From contig NZ_CALSBP010000002.1 in NCBI RefSeq assembly GCF_943373825.1, positions 3,647,501-3,711,500 of the forward strand: 64,000 nt of DNA, read 5' to 3'. This document shows, in pieces, positions 43,236-51,675 of this stretch. Numbering within the stretch: the first letter of the stretch is position 1; each line of letters starts with the position of its first letter. Below the pieces are notes generated by a model. That model was given only the letters and a program-made list of their open reading frames with translations, searched no databases and was not told the DNA's origin. This DNA is from Aquimarina spinulae. Its GTDB lineage: Bacteria; Bacteroidota; Bacteroidia; Flavobacteriales; Flavobacteriaceae. A program made the position numbers and the translations under genes.

Positions 43236-44513
43236 CTACTTTTCGTTTTTAAGATCTAATAGGTCTTTTTCATATTCTTCTAACCTCCAGTCAGCATTTT
43301 TTTTGCCGAGTCGAATAGCACGTTGGTAATACATTATAGCTTCTTTTTTGTTTTTTAAAGCACGATAAACATCGCCTAATCCATTAACCGGGCGTGCCGC
43401 ATTAGGGGATTTATTAGTGAAAAAAGTATACAACTCTTTTGCTTTCTCTGGCTGGTTGTGTTTCATATAAAATGCTGCAAAGACACATCCCCAGTTTGTT
43501 CTTAGGTTTTCAAGAAAACCGTTAGGTTTAAACTGATTTATAAAAGTGTCAAATGCAGTATAATTGTCTTCATCAGAAGCTTTTTTGACGAGATTCCACA
43601 TAGTACCCTGAGCGACTTTTTCGGGAAAACCAAACTGTACGGCTCTCTTTTTATAATAGGTAATCACATTATCCATTCCGCCTAATTTTTTGTATTCTTC
43701 TAAGGAGTTGAACCGAAGTTCTGGATAATTATGAAAATATTGCTTTATACCATGATAAAGGGTGTGGTATGAGGTAGAGCGATGTTCTTCGTTCTGCAGA
43801 TAGGTATACTCCCATCTCAATGTATTTGGAGCTTCTGATTCTAGTTTGTTTTTAAGGTATTCGGCGCCTTTTGTTACGACACCTTCATGGGTACTGGAAG
43901 TAAAAAACAGGAAAGTTTCGAGCTTTTTCTTTGCGCTAAGGATACTATCCAGAGATTTCATTCTGTTTGCAGATATCGGTAAGCTGGTATCATAAATGGG
44001 AAAAGGACTTGCGGCCAGGTATCCGTTAAATAACTCAGGGTTTTTGGCCATCGTTTCAATAACAAAGCCCCCGGCATATTCCCACCCGAATAGTAATCGC
44101 TCTCCAGATGTTTTAAATTCCTGATCTACATAAGGAATAAGTTCTTGAGCTATAAAACTTAAAAAGGTTTTTGCTCCAGAACTAAAATGACCAAATCGCT
44201 TGGGGTACGTATTTGTGATACCTACTATAATATGTTCTGGAGTGAGTTTAAATTTTTTAAAGGATTGTGATACACTTATAGCATGAAGAAAAAGCCGTTG
44301 CCCGTCTAATACATAAATTACAGGGTATTTTTTTGAAGAATCATTATAATCTTCGGGTAGGAAAATTTGAATTTTTCTTTCTTCATCTAATATTTTAGAA
44401 GGAATCACAATGTTCTTCCCTATAGTATTTTCTGTTATTTGGATTTGTGCAAATGAAAAACAGAAGATAAAACTAAATAGAATACATAATAAAAATAGAT
44501 GTTTAATATTCAT
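43236..44513 (-). CDS. Esterase-fold/TPR protein, nucleophile replaced
   Basis: This 425-residue exported alpha/beta-hydrolase of the IroE/Fes-type esterase family has signal peptide SFIFCFSFAQ, the EDYNDSSKKYPVIYVLDG strand, and a C-terminal TPR-like helical region (about 335-425). The nucleophile elbow should read G-x-S-x-G; here it is GWEYAGG with Glu145 at the serine position (codon GAA checked). A hydrolytic role is therefore doubtful; a binding function is likely. It shares overall layout with the esterase gene just upstream (44769), which keeps Ser171. Confidence 0.75.
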   Translation of the reverse strand: MNIKHLFLLCILFSFIFCFSFAQIQITENTIGKNIVIPSKILDEERKIQIFLPEDYNDSSKKYPVIYVLDGQRLFLHAISVSQSFKKFKLTPEHIIVGITNTYPKRFGHFSSGAKTFLSFIAQELIPYVDQEFKTSGERLLFGWEYAGGFVIETMAKNPELFNGYLAASPFPIYDTSLPISANRMKSLDSILSAKKKLETFLFFTSSTHEGVVTKGAEYLKNKLESEAPNTLRWEYTYLQNEEHRSTSYHTLYHGIKQYFHNYPELRFNSLEEYKKLGGMDNVITYYKKRAVQFGFPEKVAQGTMWNLVKKASDEDNYTAFDTFINQFKPNGFLENLRTNWGCVFAAFYMKHNQPEKAKELYTFFTNKSPNAARPVNGLGDVYRALKNKKEAIMYYQRAIRLGKKNADWRLEEYEKDLLDLKNEK

Positions 44514-44581
44514 AGCAATACAATGTATAAAATGATAGAAATTAACCTGTTGCGCATTTTGATATTTTTGAATCCCAAATT

Positions 44582-44725
44582 CGTCAATTCGAGTGCTTCG
44601 ACCATAGGAAGAAGTGTATCGAGAATAGGATTTGGGATCAAAAAAGCTATTCTAGATAGTCCTGCTGAGCTAGGTCGAAGTGCAATTTTTCTTCGTTTCA
44701 CTATGAAAAACCACTCGAATTGACG
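44582..44725. repeat. 144-bp MITE-like element with 14-bp perfect terminal inverted repeats
   Basis: The ends are CGTCAATTCGAGTG (44582-44595) and CACTCGAATTGACG (44712-44725). Inner segments CTTCGACC and GGTCGAAG also pair. This matches the dispersed palindromic elements frequent in Flavobacteriia, which carry no genes. A T-run follows the right end. It occupies the gap between the two esterase-like genes. Confidence 0.75.
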
Positions 44726-44768
44726 CTTTTTTTATAGTATTAATCTTAAAATGCACAACGGGTATAAA

Positions 44769-46061
44769 TTATCGTTTACCTTGTTTCTCAAGTTTGGTTT
44801 TGATTTTAGCTAATTGCTCTTCATACTCAGATAAATATTCGTTATCATATTCCTGAGCAAGTTGTATCGCCTTTTGCTGTGCTTCAAGAGCAGCATTAAG
44901 TTGATTATCTTTTTCTAACGCTTCAGATAGACTGCTATATGCCCAGGGAGATTGGGGACGATACTGTATTCGTCGTTTAAAAACCTCTATAGATTCTTTA
45001 ACTCTTCCATCATCTAGTAATTTTTTACCGATAAATCGTAAAGAATTTACACTATTCCATCGTTCAGCTTTTGGTAAAATAGAAAAGCCATATGTTGTTG
45101 ATAGCTTTTGGTGATAAACATCAATATTCTTTAAAGCATTACCTGGTTGTTTTATGATATCTCTAAATTTTGGAGACCATTTTTCTTTCGGAAAAATCAT
45201 TTCTATCGAAGAAAGCAGTGCTTTTGTGATACATGCGTAATGATCTTCATTAGGAATCACTTCAACTTTTAGGTTTAAGTTTTTTGAAGTAAATGGAGAT
45301 AATCGTTTTTTCAACTCCTCCATGTTTTTGATATAGGATTTGTTTTTACTAATATCATTTTCAGAGGCACCCAAATAGAATTGTGCTTTACGATTGGGGT
45401 TTTTAACAAAACTTTCTTCAAAAGCGTCTATGAAGGTGGTGTTGGACTGATAGCCCATACCAATCATATCTGCTGTGGCAACAGTAATATGTGCCTGAAA
45501 CAGATCTGGTTCCTTTGCAAATGTGTGTAGTGGATATACACTACTTCCTGATACTCCAATGATCATTCTGTAATCAGCAGCGCGATATTGTTCTTTTAAA
45601 TACGGAAATAGTTCTTCTTTAAGGTGTTTTGTGAATTTATCTGGATCGGCATTAAATTCAAGTTTCTCTCTGTTTCCCCACATGCCATTATTATATACAT
45701 TAGGAGCATAATGTGTTTCTTCTTCAAAACTAATAACAATAGCTTCGGGCATTCGAGTAACAGAACTTAGATGTCGTATAACTCCAGATATCATTTGAAA
45801 AAATTTAACACCATGAGAACCGCTTATCATCACTACAGGATACGTATGATCTTTTGATGCTACATGAAAGCTTTCTGGAACGTAAATATTCATTACTCTA
45901 TTTTCATCCAATATCTTAGAATGAAAAGTAATCTTTTCTGCATAAGTGATAGGGGAAGAGGAGATTTTGGATAACGAAGATTCATGAGATTGTTGCGCTT
46001 TCCCGGTAAAAATAAATGTAAATAAAAGAATTGTAATTATAGAGAAACGGTTCGTTTTCAT
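44769..46061 (-). CDS. Esterase-fold/TPR protein (IroE-like), serine retained
   Basis: This 430-residue exported protein has signal peptide TILLFTFIFTGKAQ and an alpha/beta-hydrolase esterase domain (about 45-300): NIYVPESFHVASKDHTYPVVMISG, elbow IIGVSGSSVY with Ser171, and EDHYACI for the catalytic His. A C-terminal TPR-like helical hairpin region (about 330-425) has SLRFIGKKLLDDGRVKESIEVFKRR. It resembles siderophore or small-ester hydrolases. It is a paralogue of the 43236 gene and lies on the same strand, separated by a palindromic element. Confidence 0.75.
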   Translation of the reverse strand: MKTNRFSIITILLFTFIFTGKAQQSHESSLSKISSSPITYAEKITFHSKILDENRVMNIYVPESFHVASKDHTYPVVMISGSHGVKFFQMISGVIRHLSSVTRMPEAIVISFEEETHYAPNVYNNGMWGNREKLEFNADPDKFTKHLKEELFPYLKEQYRAADYRMIIGVSGSSVYPLHTFAKEPDLFQAHITVATADMIGMGYQSNTTFIDAFEESFVKNPNRKAQFYLGASENDISKNKSYIKNMEELKKRLSPFTSKNLNLKVEVIPNEDHYACITKALLSSIEMIFPKEKWSPKFRDIIKQPGNALKNIDVYHQKLSTTYGFSILPKAERWNSVNSLRFIGKKLLDDGRVKESIEVFKRRIQYRPQSPWAYSSLSEALEKDNQLNAALEAQQKAIQLAQEYDNEYLSEYEEQLAKIKTKLEKQGKR

Positions 46062-46133
46062 AATGTGCTTGATGAGGATTTTTATTAATAATTGATTTGT
46101 TTTTCATGCCATACCATAATGGTCGATTTATGA

Positions 46134-46898
46134 TTACCAATATTCTTCGATATAGTAGATTTTATCTTTTCTAAATTTTATAAGTGTCATTGTACTCTTG
46201 GTTTCATTCTCTTGTAATTCTTCTATAACAATAGCATTCAATCCAATAATCATATTTACGATTTTGCTTTTTGGAAAATCATTATATCTACCTTTTTTTA
46301 AGAATTTTACGGTATTGTTATAAAGCAATTCTCTTGAATATATACCGCCATAACCTGGGTGGTTATATTCAAAATCTGAGGTGTAAAAACGATATAAAAA
46401 GTCTACATCTGCTACTGTAGATCCTTTTTTAAAGACTTTTTGATGAGCATCTTTATATTTTTTGAAAACTGATTTTAATTCTTTTTTAGATAAAGGTTTA
46501 ATTTTTTCGTATTCGGCTGCTACAATATCTGTGACTTCTTTCCACCTTGGGTCGGTATATAGAGATTTTAAATCACTATCATTTGTTAGTTGCTTATAGT
46601 TAGAAAACTTTCCTTCTTTTGCTATTTTAAGTAATTGTAGAAATGCAGCATCTGATTCTTTTGCCAATGCCCAGGCGCATGCTGCATTAAATCGATTAGA
46701 AATTTCTTTGTCAGACATATTTGGTTGATTGCCTAATACAGCGAATGCTTCTGTGTATTTTTGTCCCGATGTATGAAATTCTTTAGATTGGTATAACCTC
46801 CAGGCTTCTTTTAATAATTTAGAATACGATTCGTTTTCTTGCCCAAATCCCTGGGACATTAAAAAACTCATCAACATAACTACAATTTTACTTCTCAT
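46134..46898 (-). CDS. Secreted protein with TPR-like region and NTF2/DUF4440-like domain
   Basis: This 254-residue exported protein has a signal peptide (KIVVMLMSFLMSQGFGQ). Residues about 25-130 are helical repeats (LLKEAWRLYQSKEFHTSGQKYTEAFAVLG, AACAWALAKESDAAFLQLLKIAKEG) like the start of esterase-TPR proteins. Residues 145-254 resemble an NTF2-like domain (DVDFLYRFYTSDFEYNHPGYGGIYSRE and IVIEELQENETKSTMTLIKF). The role is unknown; it stands between the two-component genes and the esterases on one strand. Confidence 0.6.
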   Translation of the reverse strand: MRSKIVVMLMSFLMSQGFGQENESYSKLLKEAWRLYQSKEFHTSGQKYTEAFAVLGNQPNMSDKEISNRFNAACAWALAKESDAAFLQLLKIAKEGKFSNYKQLTNDSDLKSLYTDPRWKEVTDIVAAEYEKIKPLSKKELKSVFKKYKDAHQKVFKKGSTVADVDFLYRFYTSDFEYNHPGYGGIYSRELLYNNTVKFLKKGRYNDFPKSKIVNMIIGLNAIVIEELQENETKSTMTLIKFRKDKIYYIEEYW

Positions 46899-47027
46899 GT
46901 TTTTAGTAATAACCTGAGTTAAATATAGTGTGTAGTTAAAAAACTAATCTTAAAATAGTGATGAATTAGGGTAAAAAAACAGTAAAGCGTTTCTTTTTAT
47001 CGTTGAAGAATTAAAGTAAGTACTTGC

Positions 47028-47795
47028 TTAAAATTGCACCCATTTTCTGAATGCAGAAGTAGTACTCGAACTAGTGATTACACTTTGCTCAACTCCATCA
47101 AGAATAATTAACAATCTGTTTTTACTATGACTGTCCATTGCTTTGATGTGATTGATATTCACCATTTGACTTCTGTTAATTCTGAAGAAAACTTTTGAGT
47201 CTAGCTGATCGGTTAGAGTACCTATTTTTTGCGTTGCTCTATGTATATTGCCTTTTGTATCTGTAATCTTACAAAAATCTCCATACGCTTCAATTAGGGA
47301 TATTGTATTGGTATCGATTAACTTGATCCCATTTCCTTTTTTAATCACAAAACGTTTTAGGAACTGTCTTTTTTCGGGAGTCATTAATTCTTTAAGTTCT
47401 TTAAAAACATTTTTGTCTACCGAAGGCGTATTTTTTGGTAATGCAATAAGTGTTTCATATTTGCGAAGTGCTTCAGAAAGCTCTTCTTTCGAATAGGGTT
47501 TTAGAATATATGCAATGCCATTAGTTTTAAAAGCATCTAATAGAAACGTATCATAAGCAGTACAAAAGATAATAGGAGAAGATATTGGCATTTGATCAAA
47601 GAGATCAAATGCATTACCGTCTAATAATTGAATATCTGAAAGGATTAAATCATACTGGTGTTTAGATAACAAAGCTGTGGCCTCATTTACTGATCTGGAC
47701 CAATCCAAAGTAAGATCTGACTCAAAATACTCAGTAAGATATAGTTCAAGTTTTTCATAAGCCGGAATTTCATCTTCTAAAATCAGAATATGCAT
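47028..47795 (-). CDS. LytTR-family response regulator
   Basis: This 255-residue DNA-binding regulator has a receiver domain with phosphoacceptor Asp54 (DLILSDIQLLDG) and a C-terminal LytTR domain at about 145-255 (KGNGIKLIDTNTISLIEAYGDFCKI, FRINRSQMVNINHIK). It is partnered by the histidine kinase encoded 18 bp upstream. LytTR regulators in Bacteroidota often control nearby secreted proteins, so the downstream NTF2-like and esterase genes are candidate targets. Confidence 0.9.
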   Translation of the reverse strand: MHILILEDEIPAYEKLELYLTEYFESDLTLDWSRSVNEATALLSKHQYDLILSDIQLLDGNAFDLFDQMPISSPIIFCTAYDTFLLDAFKTNGIAYILKPYSKEELSEALRKYETLIALPKNTPSVDKNVFKELKELMTPEKRQFLKRFVIKKGNGIKLIDTNTISLIEAYGDFCKITDTKGNIHRATQKIGTLTDQLDSKVFFRINRSQMVNINHIKAMDSHSKNRLLIILDGVEQSVITSSSTTSAFRKWVQF

Positions 47796-47813
47796 GGGAT
47801 CAACGATGTGGTT

Positions 47814-48821
47814 TTAGTCTTTTAATGTTAAAAGTGGTAGCGAAACAGTAAAATACGCTTTATTTTCTTCAATAGCTACTTCTCTATCAGAAAGCAAAAC
47901 ATACCGTTTTTTTATGTTCTGTAGACCACTTCCCGAAGAAAGGTTCGTTTCTATGGTGTTCGAAGTATTGTTTTTTACCAGAATATTATCTTCGGTAATT
48001 GTGATTTGTGTAGTAATGATTTGATCATTCGTCGGTTTATTGTGTTTCACAACATTTTCAATAACGGTCTGTAATGCACCAGTAGGTAAATACTTGTCTT
48101 TTGGTAAGTTGGTTTCTGGTATTTTAAATTCATAAGAATGTCCAAATCGTGTTTTGATAAGAAAGAAGTAGTTTTCGGCTAATTTTATTTCCTCTTTCAA
48201 AGAGACAACCTCCTGATCCTTGGTTTGGATTAGGTAGCGATATAATGCAGCTAATCGGGCAGTATACACTTTTGCTTTTTGAGGAGAAGAATCAATAAGC
48301 GCATCCATAGTATTTAGGCTATTAAACAAAAAATGAGGATCAAACTGTGATCGTAATAATTTAAGCTCTGTTTCTCGTTGTTCTTTTTCAATCTGATTAA
48401 CTTTTATAAAGTTTTCATAGTACTTTTTGCCTAATAATAGTCCTAATGGTATGGCAATATCTACCGCAGAATTATAGTAACTTTTAAATAATAAAAGAGG
48501 ATGCATATTAGAAAAAGTAAGTGGATTACCTGAGGACCAAAACTCAAGAAGAAGAGACCCAAATCCAACTAAAATAACACTTGCAAGTGCCAGCATAAAA
48601 AACAGAAGATATTTTTTGTTTTTAACCAGTAATTCTGTGATAAGATACTTAAAAAGAAATAGTAGAATACTAGTTTTTACCCAAAACAGAGGCATGTTTA
48701 CCAGATATTGTAATAATGCCATGTCCAAAATATAGTATCGAGCCATATCCCAGAGGGTAGCCAGAACAAAATAAAAAACCAGAAGTTTATAATCTGATGT
48801 ATTAAGCTTTAAATATGTCAT
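47814..48821 (-). CDS. LytS-type sensor histidine kinase
   Basis: This 335-residue sensor has four probable transmembrane helices in residues 10-130 (no large extracellular domain), then a coiled-coil and the His-kinase motif FDPHFLFNSLN with phospho-His163. An HATPase-like region lies at 225-330 (ALQTVIENVVKHN, GSGLQNIKKRY). It phosphorylates the adjacent LytTR regulator. The signal is unknown; the membrane part could sense envelope state or a small molecule. Confidence 0.88.
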   Translation of the reverse strand: MTYLKLNTSDYKLLVFYFVLATLWDMARYYILDMALLQYLVNMPLFWVKTSILLFLFKYLITELLVKNKKYLLFFMLALASVILVGFGSLLLEFWSSGNPLTFSNMHPLLLFKSYYNSAVDIAIPLGLLLGKKYYENFIKVNQIEKEQRETELKLLRSQFDPHFLFNSLNTMDALIDSSPQKAKVYTARLAALYRYLIQTKDQEVVSLKEEIKLAENYFFLIKTRFGHSYEFKIPETNLPKDKYLPTGALQTVIENVVKHNKPTNDQIITTQITITEDNILVKNNTSNTIETNLSSGSGLQNIKKRYVLLSDREVAIEENKAYFTVSLPLLTLKD

Positions 48822-48881
48822 AGATTACAAAGATAGTATTCAAACCAAATAGGAGATTTTTACTTTTTGATTTTACATTTG

Positions 48882-49517
48882 TTATTTCGCTTTTGCGAAA
48901 GCAATTTTTACAGCTAATCCTGTTAGTACAGAAGCCATAAACCATTTTTGAACCCTTACCCATACTGGATTTTTTGCAAACCAACCCGCCATTTTTGCTG
49001 CCGAAATAACAATAAGAAAATTGATTGAAAAACTAATAATAATCTGCATCATCCCTAATTGAAAACTTTGTCCCAAAATTGATCCGTATTCTGGTTTGAT
49101 GAATTGAGGGAAAAAGGATAAATAAAACAATGCCATTTTAGGATTGAGTACATTGGTAAGAAGCCCAATATTAAATAATTTAAAAGGCTTGTCTTTTGTT
49201 AAAGAACGATCGGCATCAAAGATTTTAGTGCCACCAGATCTAATCGTATTATAGGCTAAGTATAATAAATAACCAACTCCGAGGAATTTAACAATCACAA
49301 AAGCATAGGGTACTGCAAAAAAGATGGCAGTTAACCCAAAGGATACCATAAGAATGTGAAACAAAAATCCGCAGATAACTCCAAAAAGCGAAATGATTCC
49401 CGCCTGTCTCCCCTGGGATAAGGATCTAGAAATAAGATAGATCATATTAGGTCCGGGAGATAGTACCATTATTAGTGAGGCGAGAGCAAATACAAGAAAT
49501 TCGTGGATAGGAATCAT
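48882..49517 (-). CDS. LysE/RhtB-family amino-acid exporter
   Basis: This 211-residue inner-membrane protein has six hydrophobic segments and the family signature ALASLIMVLSPGPNMIYLISRSLSQGRQAG, with conserved GxxxG-type helix 1 and TNVLNPKMALFYLSFFPQF in the middle. LysE-type carriers export amino acids such as lysine, arginine or homoserine lactones. It is a single gene upstream of the two-component pair on the same strand; a link to them is not shown. Substrate unknown. Confidence 0.88.
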   Translation of the reverse strand: MIPIHEFLVFALASLIMVLSPGPNMIYLISRSLSQGRQAGIISLFGVICGFLFHILMVSFGLTAIFFAVPYAFVIVKFLGVGYLLYLAYNTIRSGGTKIFDADRSLTKDKPFKLFNIGLLTNVLNPKMALFYLSFFPQFIKPEYGSILGQSFQLGMMQIIISFSINFLIVISAAKMAGWFAKNPVWVRVQKWFMASVLTGLAVKIAFAKAK

Positions 49518-49793
49518 ATATTTTAATTACGGGTTTATAGGGTAAAAGTATTGTTTTTTTCTAAGTTAAGAATCCTATTATGTTGTATTGACACTTAATT
49601 TGTATTTGTCGAATGTAAAATCCTTATGGTATTATAATTTATTAAATGTAACTGGTTTACAGATATCTGTATTTCTCCCTTACGGAAAAACCATAATTTC
49701 GCTTTGATTACGATATTAAAACCGTAAAGAATACTATTTAGAAAACCAACTTTTCATGTTTCGTAGTACAGTGTACATTTTTAATCTATAGTT

Positions 49794-50066
49794 ATGAATT
49801 TGATGGTAAAGCAAATACGATTGATAGAGCGAGTTGATCAACTTATTCGTCTGCAAGCTACGGGCTCACCAGAAGAACTGATCTCTAAATTAGGCATCTC
49901 AAAAACCAAATTATACCGCATTATTAATACGATGAAAACTTTAAATGCTCCTATCGAGTATGATATCACGCTACAAAGTTTTGTGTATGCCGAACCGGTA
50001 GGATTTACTTTTGGATTCTATACAAAAAATCAAAAAGCAAAAATCCTTAATGGTTTTGGGAGATAA
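49794..50066 (+). CDS. Small HTH protein (DeoR/HTH_11-like)
   Basis: This 90-residue protein has a winged-helix-type N-terminal HTH (residues about 8-50: LIERVDQLIRLQATGSPEELISKLGISKTKLYRIINTMK) and a C-terminal extension with IEYDITLQSFVYAEPVGFTFGFY. It could be a DNA-binding regulator. Part of it (residues 54-88) is duplicated as a broken copy at 51256. Repeated promoter module copy 2 lies 91 bp downstream of its stop, so the two may act together. Binding site and role are unknown. Confidence 0.7.
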   Translation: MNLMVKQIRLIERVDQLIRLQATGSPEELISKLGISKTKLYRIINTMKTLNAPIEYDITLQSFVYAEPVGFTFGFYTKNQKAKILNGFGR

Positions 50067-50157
50067 CCAGAAGTATAGATTATATAAAACTAAATACTAC
50101 ATATGAGGCCCAAAATCATAAATCTACCCCCTCATTTCTTAAAAAAAAACATTTTTC

Positions 50158-50194
50158 CAGTTCCGTTTTTCAGAACTGGGATGTCTTATCATTA
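50158..50194 (+). promoter_or_regulatory. Repeated palindrome/promoter module, copy 2
   Basis: CAGTTCCG, TTTTT, CAGAACTG, then TATCATTA at 50187-50194. The 21-bp spacing is kept; the stem is kept as CCAGTTC/GAACTGG although the loop changed. It is 78 bp before the 50272 ATG. Confidence 0.55.
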
Positions 50195-50271
50195 TACACA
50201 ATTTGTTTATTAACTAGGATGTATTGTAAAATTTTATAGCATGCAATAGATCACAAAATCATTAATATACT

Positions 50272-50973
50272 ATGTCTAAAGAAAATTATGATGTAAAATT
50301 AGCTGTATTAGAAACACTACCACAAGAAGAAATAAAGGCACCTACACTTCCCGTTGATGTATTTATTCAAGAAGCCGAAAACTTGTACGTATGGACAGAG
50401 GAAGACAAAGAAATATTACTAGCCAAAGGGTTGGATTGGAAGATGTTTGTAGAGGATTTACCTATTAGAACTGGAGCCTGTCGATATGCACAGGCCATGT
50501 GGATGAAAGAACGATATAGCCAGGAAGAAGCCTCCAAAGTTTGGAAAGAAAAATCTCCTAAAGCATACGAGTTTAGAAATGATTTGCTTGCCGATTTGCG
50601 CTTTACGTTTCGCAAGAGACCAGACCTTATCACTCGTGTACGAGCTATTGCAGATGGAGAAGGGGATGCAGATATGATCCAGGATTTGATGGATATTAGT
50701 GTACTGGGTAAAGCCAATGTGCCAGAACTCGAAAAAAAGAAATACGATCTTCGAAACTTAGAACTGGCCGCACAGAAATCAGATACTCTGGCCGAATTAC
50801 TGGCCAAAGCTAACGGAACTACTTTAGATAATTCTAAAGCCAAAGAAATCAGGGATAGAGCCTTTACTCATCTTAAAGAGGCTGTAGATGAAGTTCGGGA
50901 TACTGGGAAATATGCTTTTAGAAAAGACCCCGAGCGTTATAAAGGATATATTAGTCAATATAAACGTAGATAA
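50272..50973 (+). CDS. Helical cytoplasmic protein, unknown family
   Basis: This 233-residue protein has no signal peptide or transmembrane segment and is rich in charged helices (VWTEEDKEILLAKGLDWKMF; ACRYAQAMWMKERYSQEEA; AHLKEAVDEVRD-type tail). I do not recognise it. It follows promoter module copy 2 and ends just before an 85-nt long hairpin at 50978. It appears a genuine gene by codon usage. No function can be given. Confidence 0.65.
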   Translation: MSKENYDVKLAVLETLPQEEIKAPTLPVDVFIQEAENLYVWTEEDKEILLAKGLDWKMFVEDLPIRTGACRYAQAMWMKERYSQEEASKVWKEKSPKAYEFRNDLLADLRFTFRKRPDLITRVRAIADGEGDADMIQDLMDISVLGKANVPELEKKKYDLRNLELAAQKSDTLAELLAKANGTTLDNSKAKEIRDRAFTHLKEAVDEVRDTGKYAFRKDPERYKGYISQYKRR

Positions 50974-50977
50974 TCGA

Positions 50978-51062
50978 GAGCTATAACTAGCCCGCGCCTA
51001 AGCTTAAGGTTTCTGTGCAATCATGGAGCCTGATCATACTGCGCGGGTTGGTTTTATAGCTC
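50978..51062. repeat. Large imperfect hairpin directly after the 50272 gene
   Basis: Outer stem GAGCTATAA/TTATAGCTC (50978-50986, 51054-51062) and inner stem CCCGCGC/GCGCGGG (50991-50997, 51041-51047) enclose about 43 nt. It lacks a T tract, so it is not a standard terminator; it may be a mobile palindromic repeat or mRNA-stabilising structure. Confidence 0.55.
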
Positions 51063-51080
51063 TGGGGAGAGCAGTCGGTA

Positions 51081-51200
51081 TACCGATGGTCGATATAATT
51101 AGTGCGAGGAAAAACACAATGATGTGACGAAGATATATAATGTGCCGATGATCGATAAAAATGTTGTGAGGATGATGTTACTTATACCGATGGTTAATAC
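51081..51200. repeat. Three degenerate copies of an ACCGATGGTCGATA-like motif
   Basis: Similar segments begin at about 51083 (ACCGATGGTCGATATAAT), 51145 (GCCGATGATCGATAAAAAT) and 51187 (ACCGATGGTTAATAC), spaced 62 and 42 bp. Each is followed by GTG-AGG or TTGTGG-like bases. No gene is visible. This is part of a 0.7-kb gene-poor stretch (50974-51675) that also holds the hairpin, a broken HTH copy and promoter module copy 3. Confidence 0.4.
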
Positions 51201-51255
51201 ATACCAATTGTGGATACTGTTTTTATTGTAATAAAAGGAAATGTATTCATTTACA

Positions 51256-51360
51256 TATGAGTATGACATCACGGTACAAAGTTTTGTATACGCTGAGCTC
51301 GTTGATTTTACTTTTGGATTCTATACAAAAGATCGAAAAACAAATATTCTTAACCCTTTT
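51256..51360 (+). pseudogene. Partial duplicate of the small HTH gene
   Basis: The reading frame from 51241 has YEYDITVQSFVYAELVDF and FTFGFYTKDRKTNILN, matching residues 54-88 of the 49794 protein (IEYDITLQSFVYAEPVGF, FTFGFYTKNQKAKILN). The HTH half is missing, and the frame continues into unrelated sequence and module copy 3. It looks like a decayed tandem copy of a unit made of the HTH gene plus the promoter module. Confidence 0.7.
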
Positions 51361-51457
51361 ATAGGCTGGCTAAGAGAACGGTTAATCCAAACCAAATATC
51401 AGATACCTAAAACCTCTTCGAATTTATTTTTAAAAAAACTTTCATTTTTTTTTTTCT

Positions 51458-51494
51458 CAGTCCCGAAAAACGAAACTGGGATGCTTTAATATTG
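51458..51494 (+). promoter_or_regulatory. Repeated palindrome/promoter module, copy 3
   Basis: CAGTCCCG, five A, CGAAACTG, then TAATATTG at 51487-51494; spacing of 21 bp is kept. It stands 182 bp before the RHS-locus ATG at 51676. Confidence 0.6.
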
Positions 51495-51675
51495 CATTGG
51501 GAATACGATTAAAAACACAAAAAACAAGTTCATTTATAATGCTTTACCTATGTTTTTAGATGCTTGCTAAAGATGACTTCACCAGTATAGAGTTTCTGGT
51601 TTGTTTTCATAGTTGGTTAGGAGTTTACTAAGGGGTAAGCAATTGAACAATTCAATCCTTACAAAAATTACTTTT

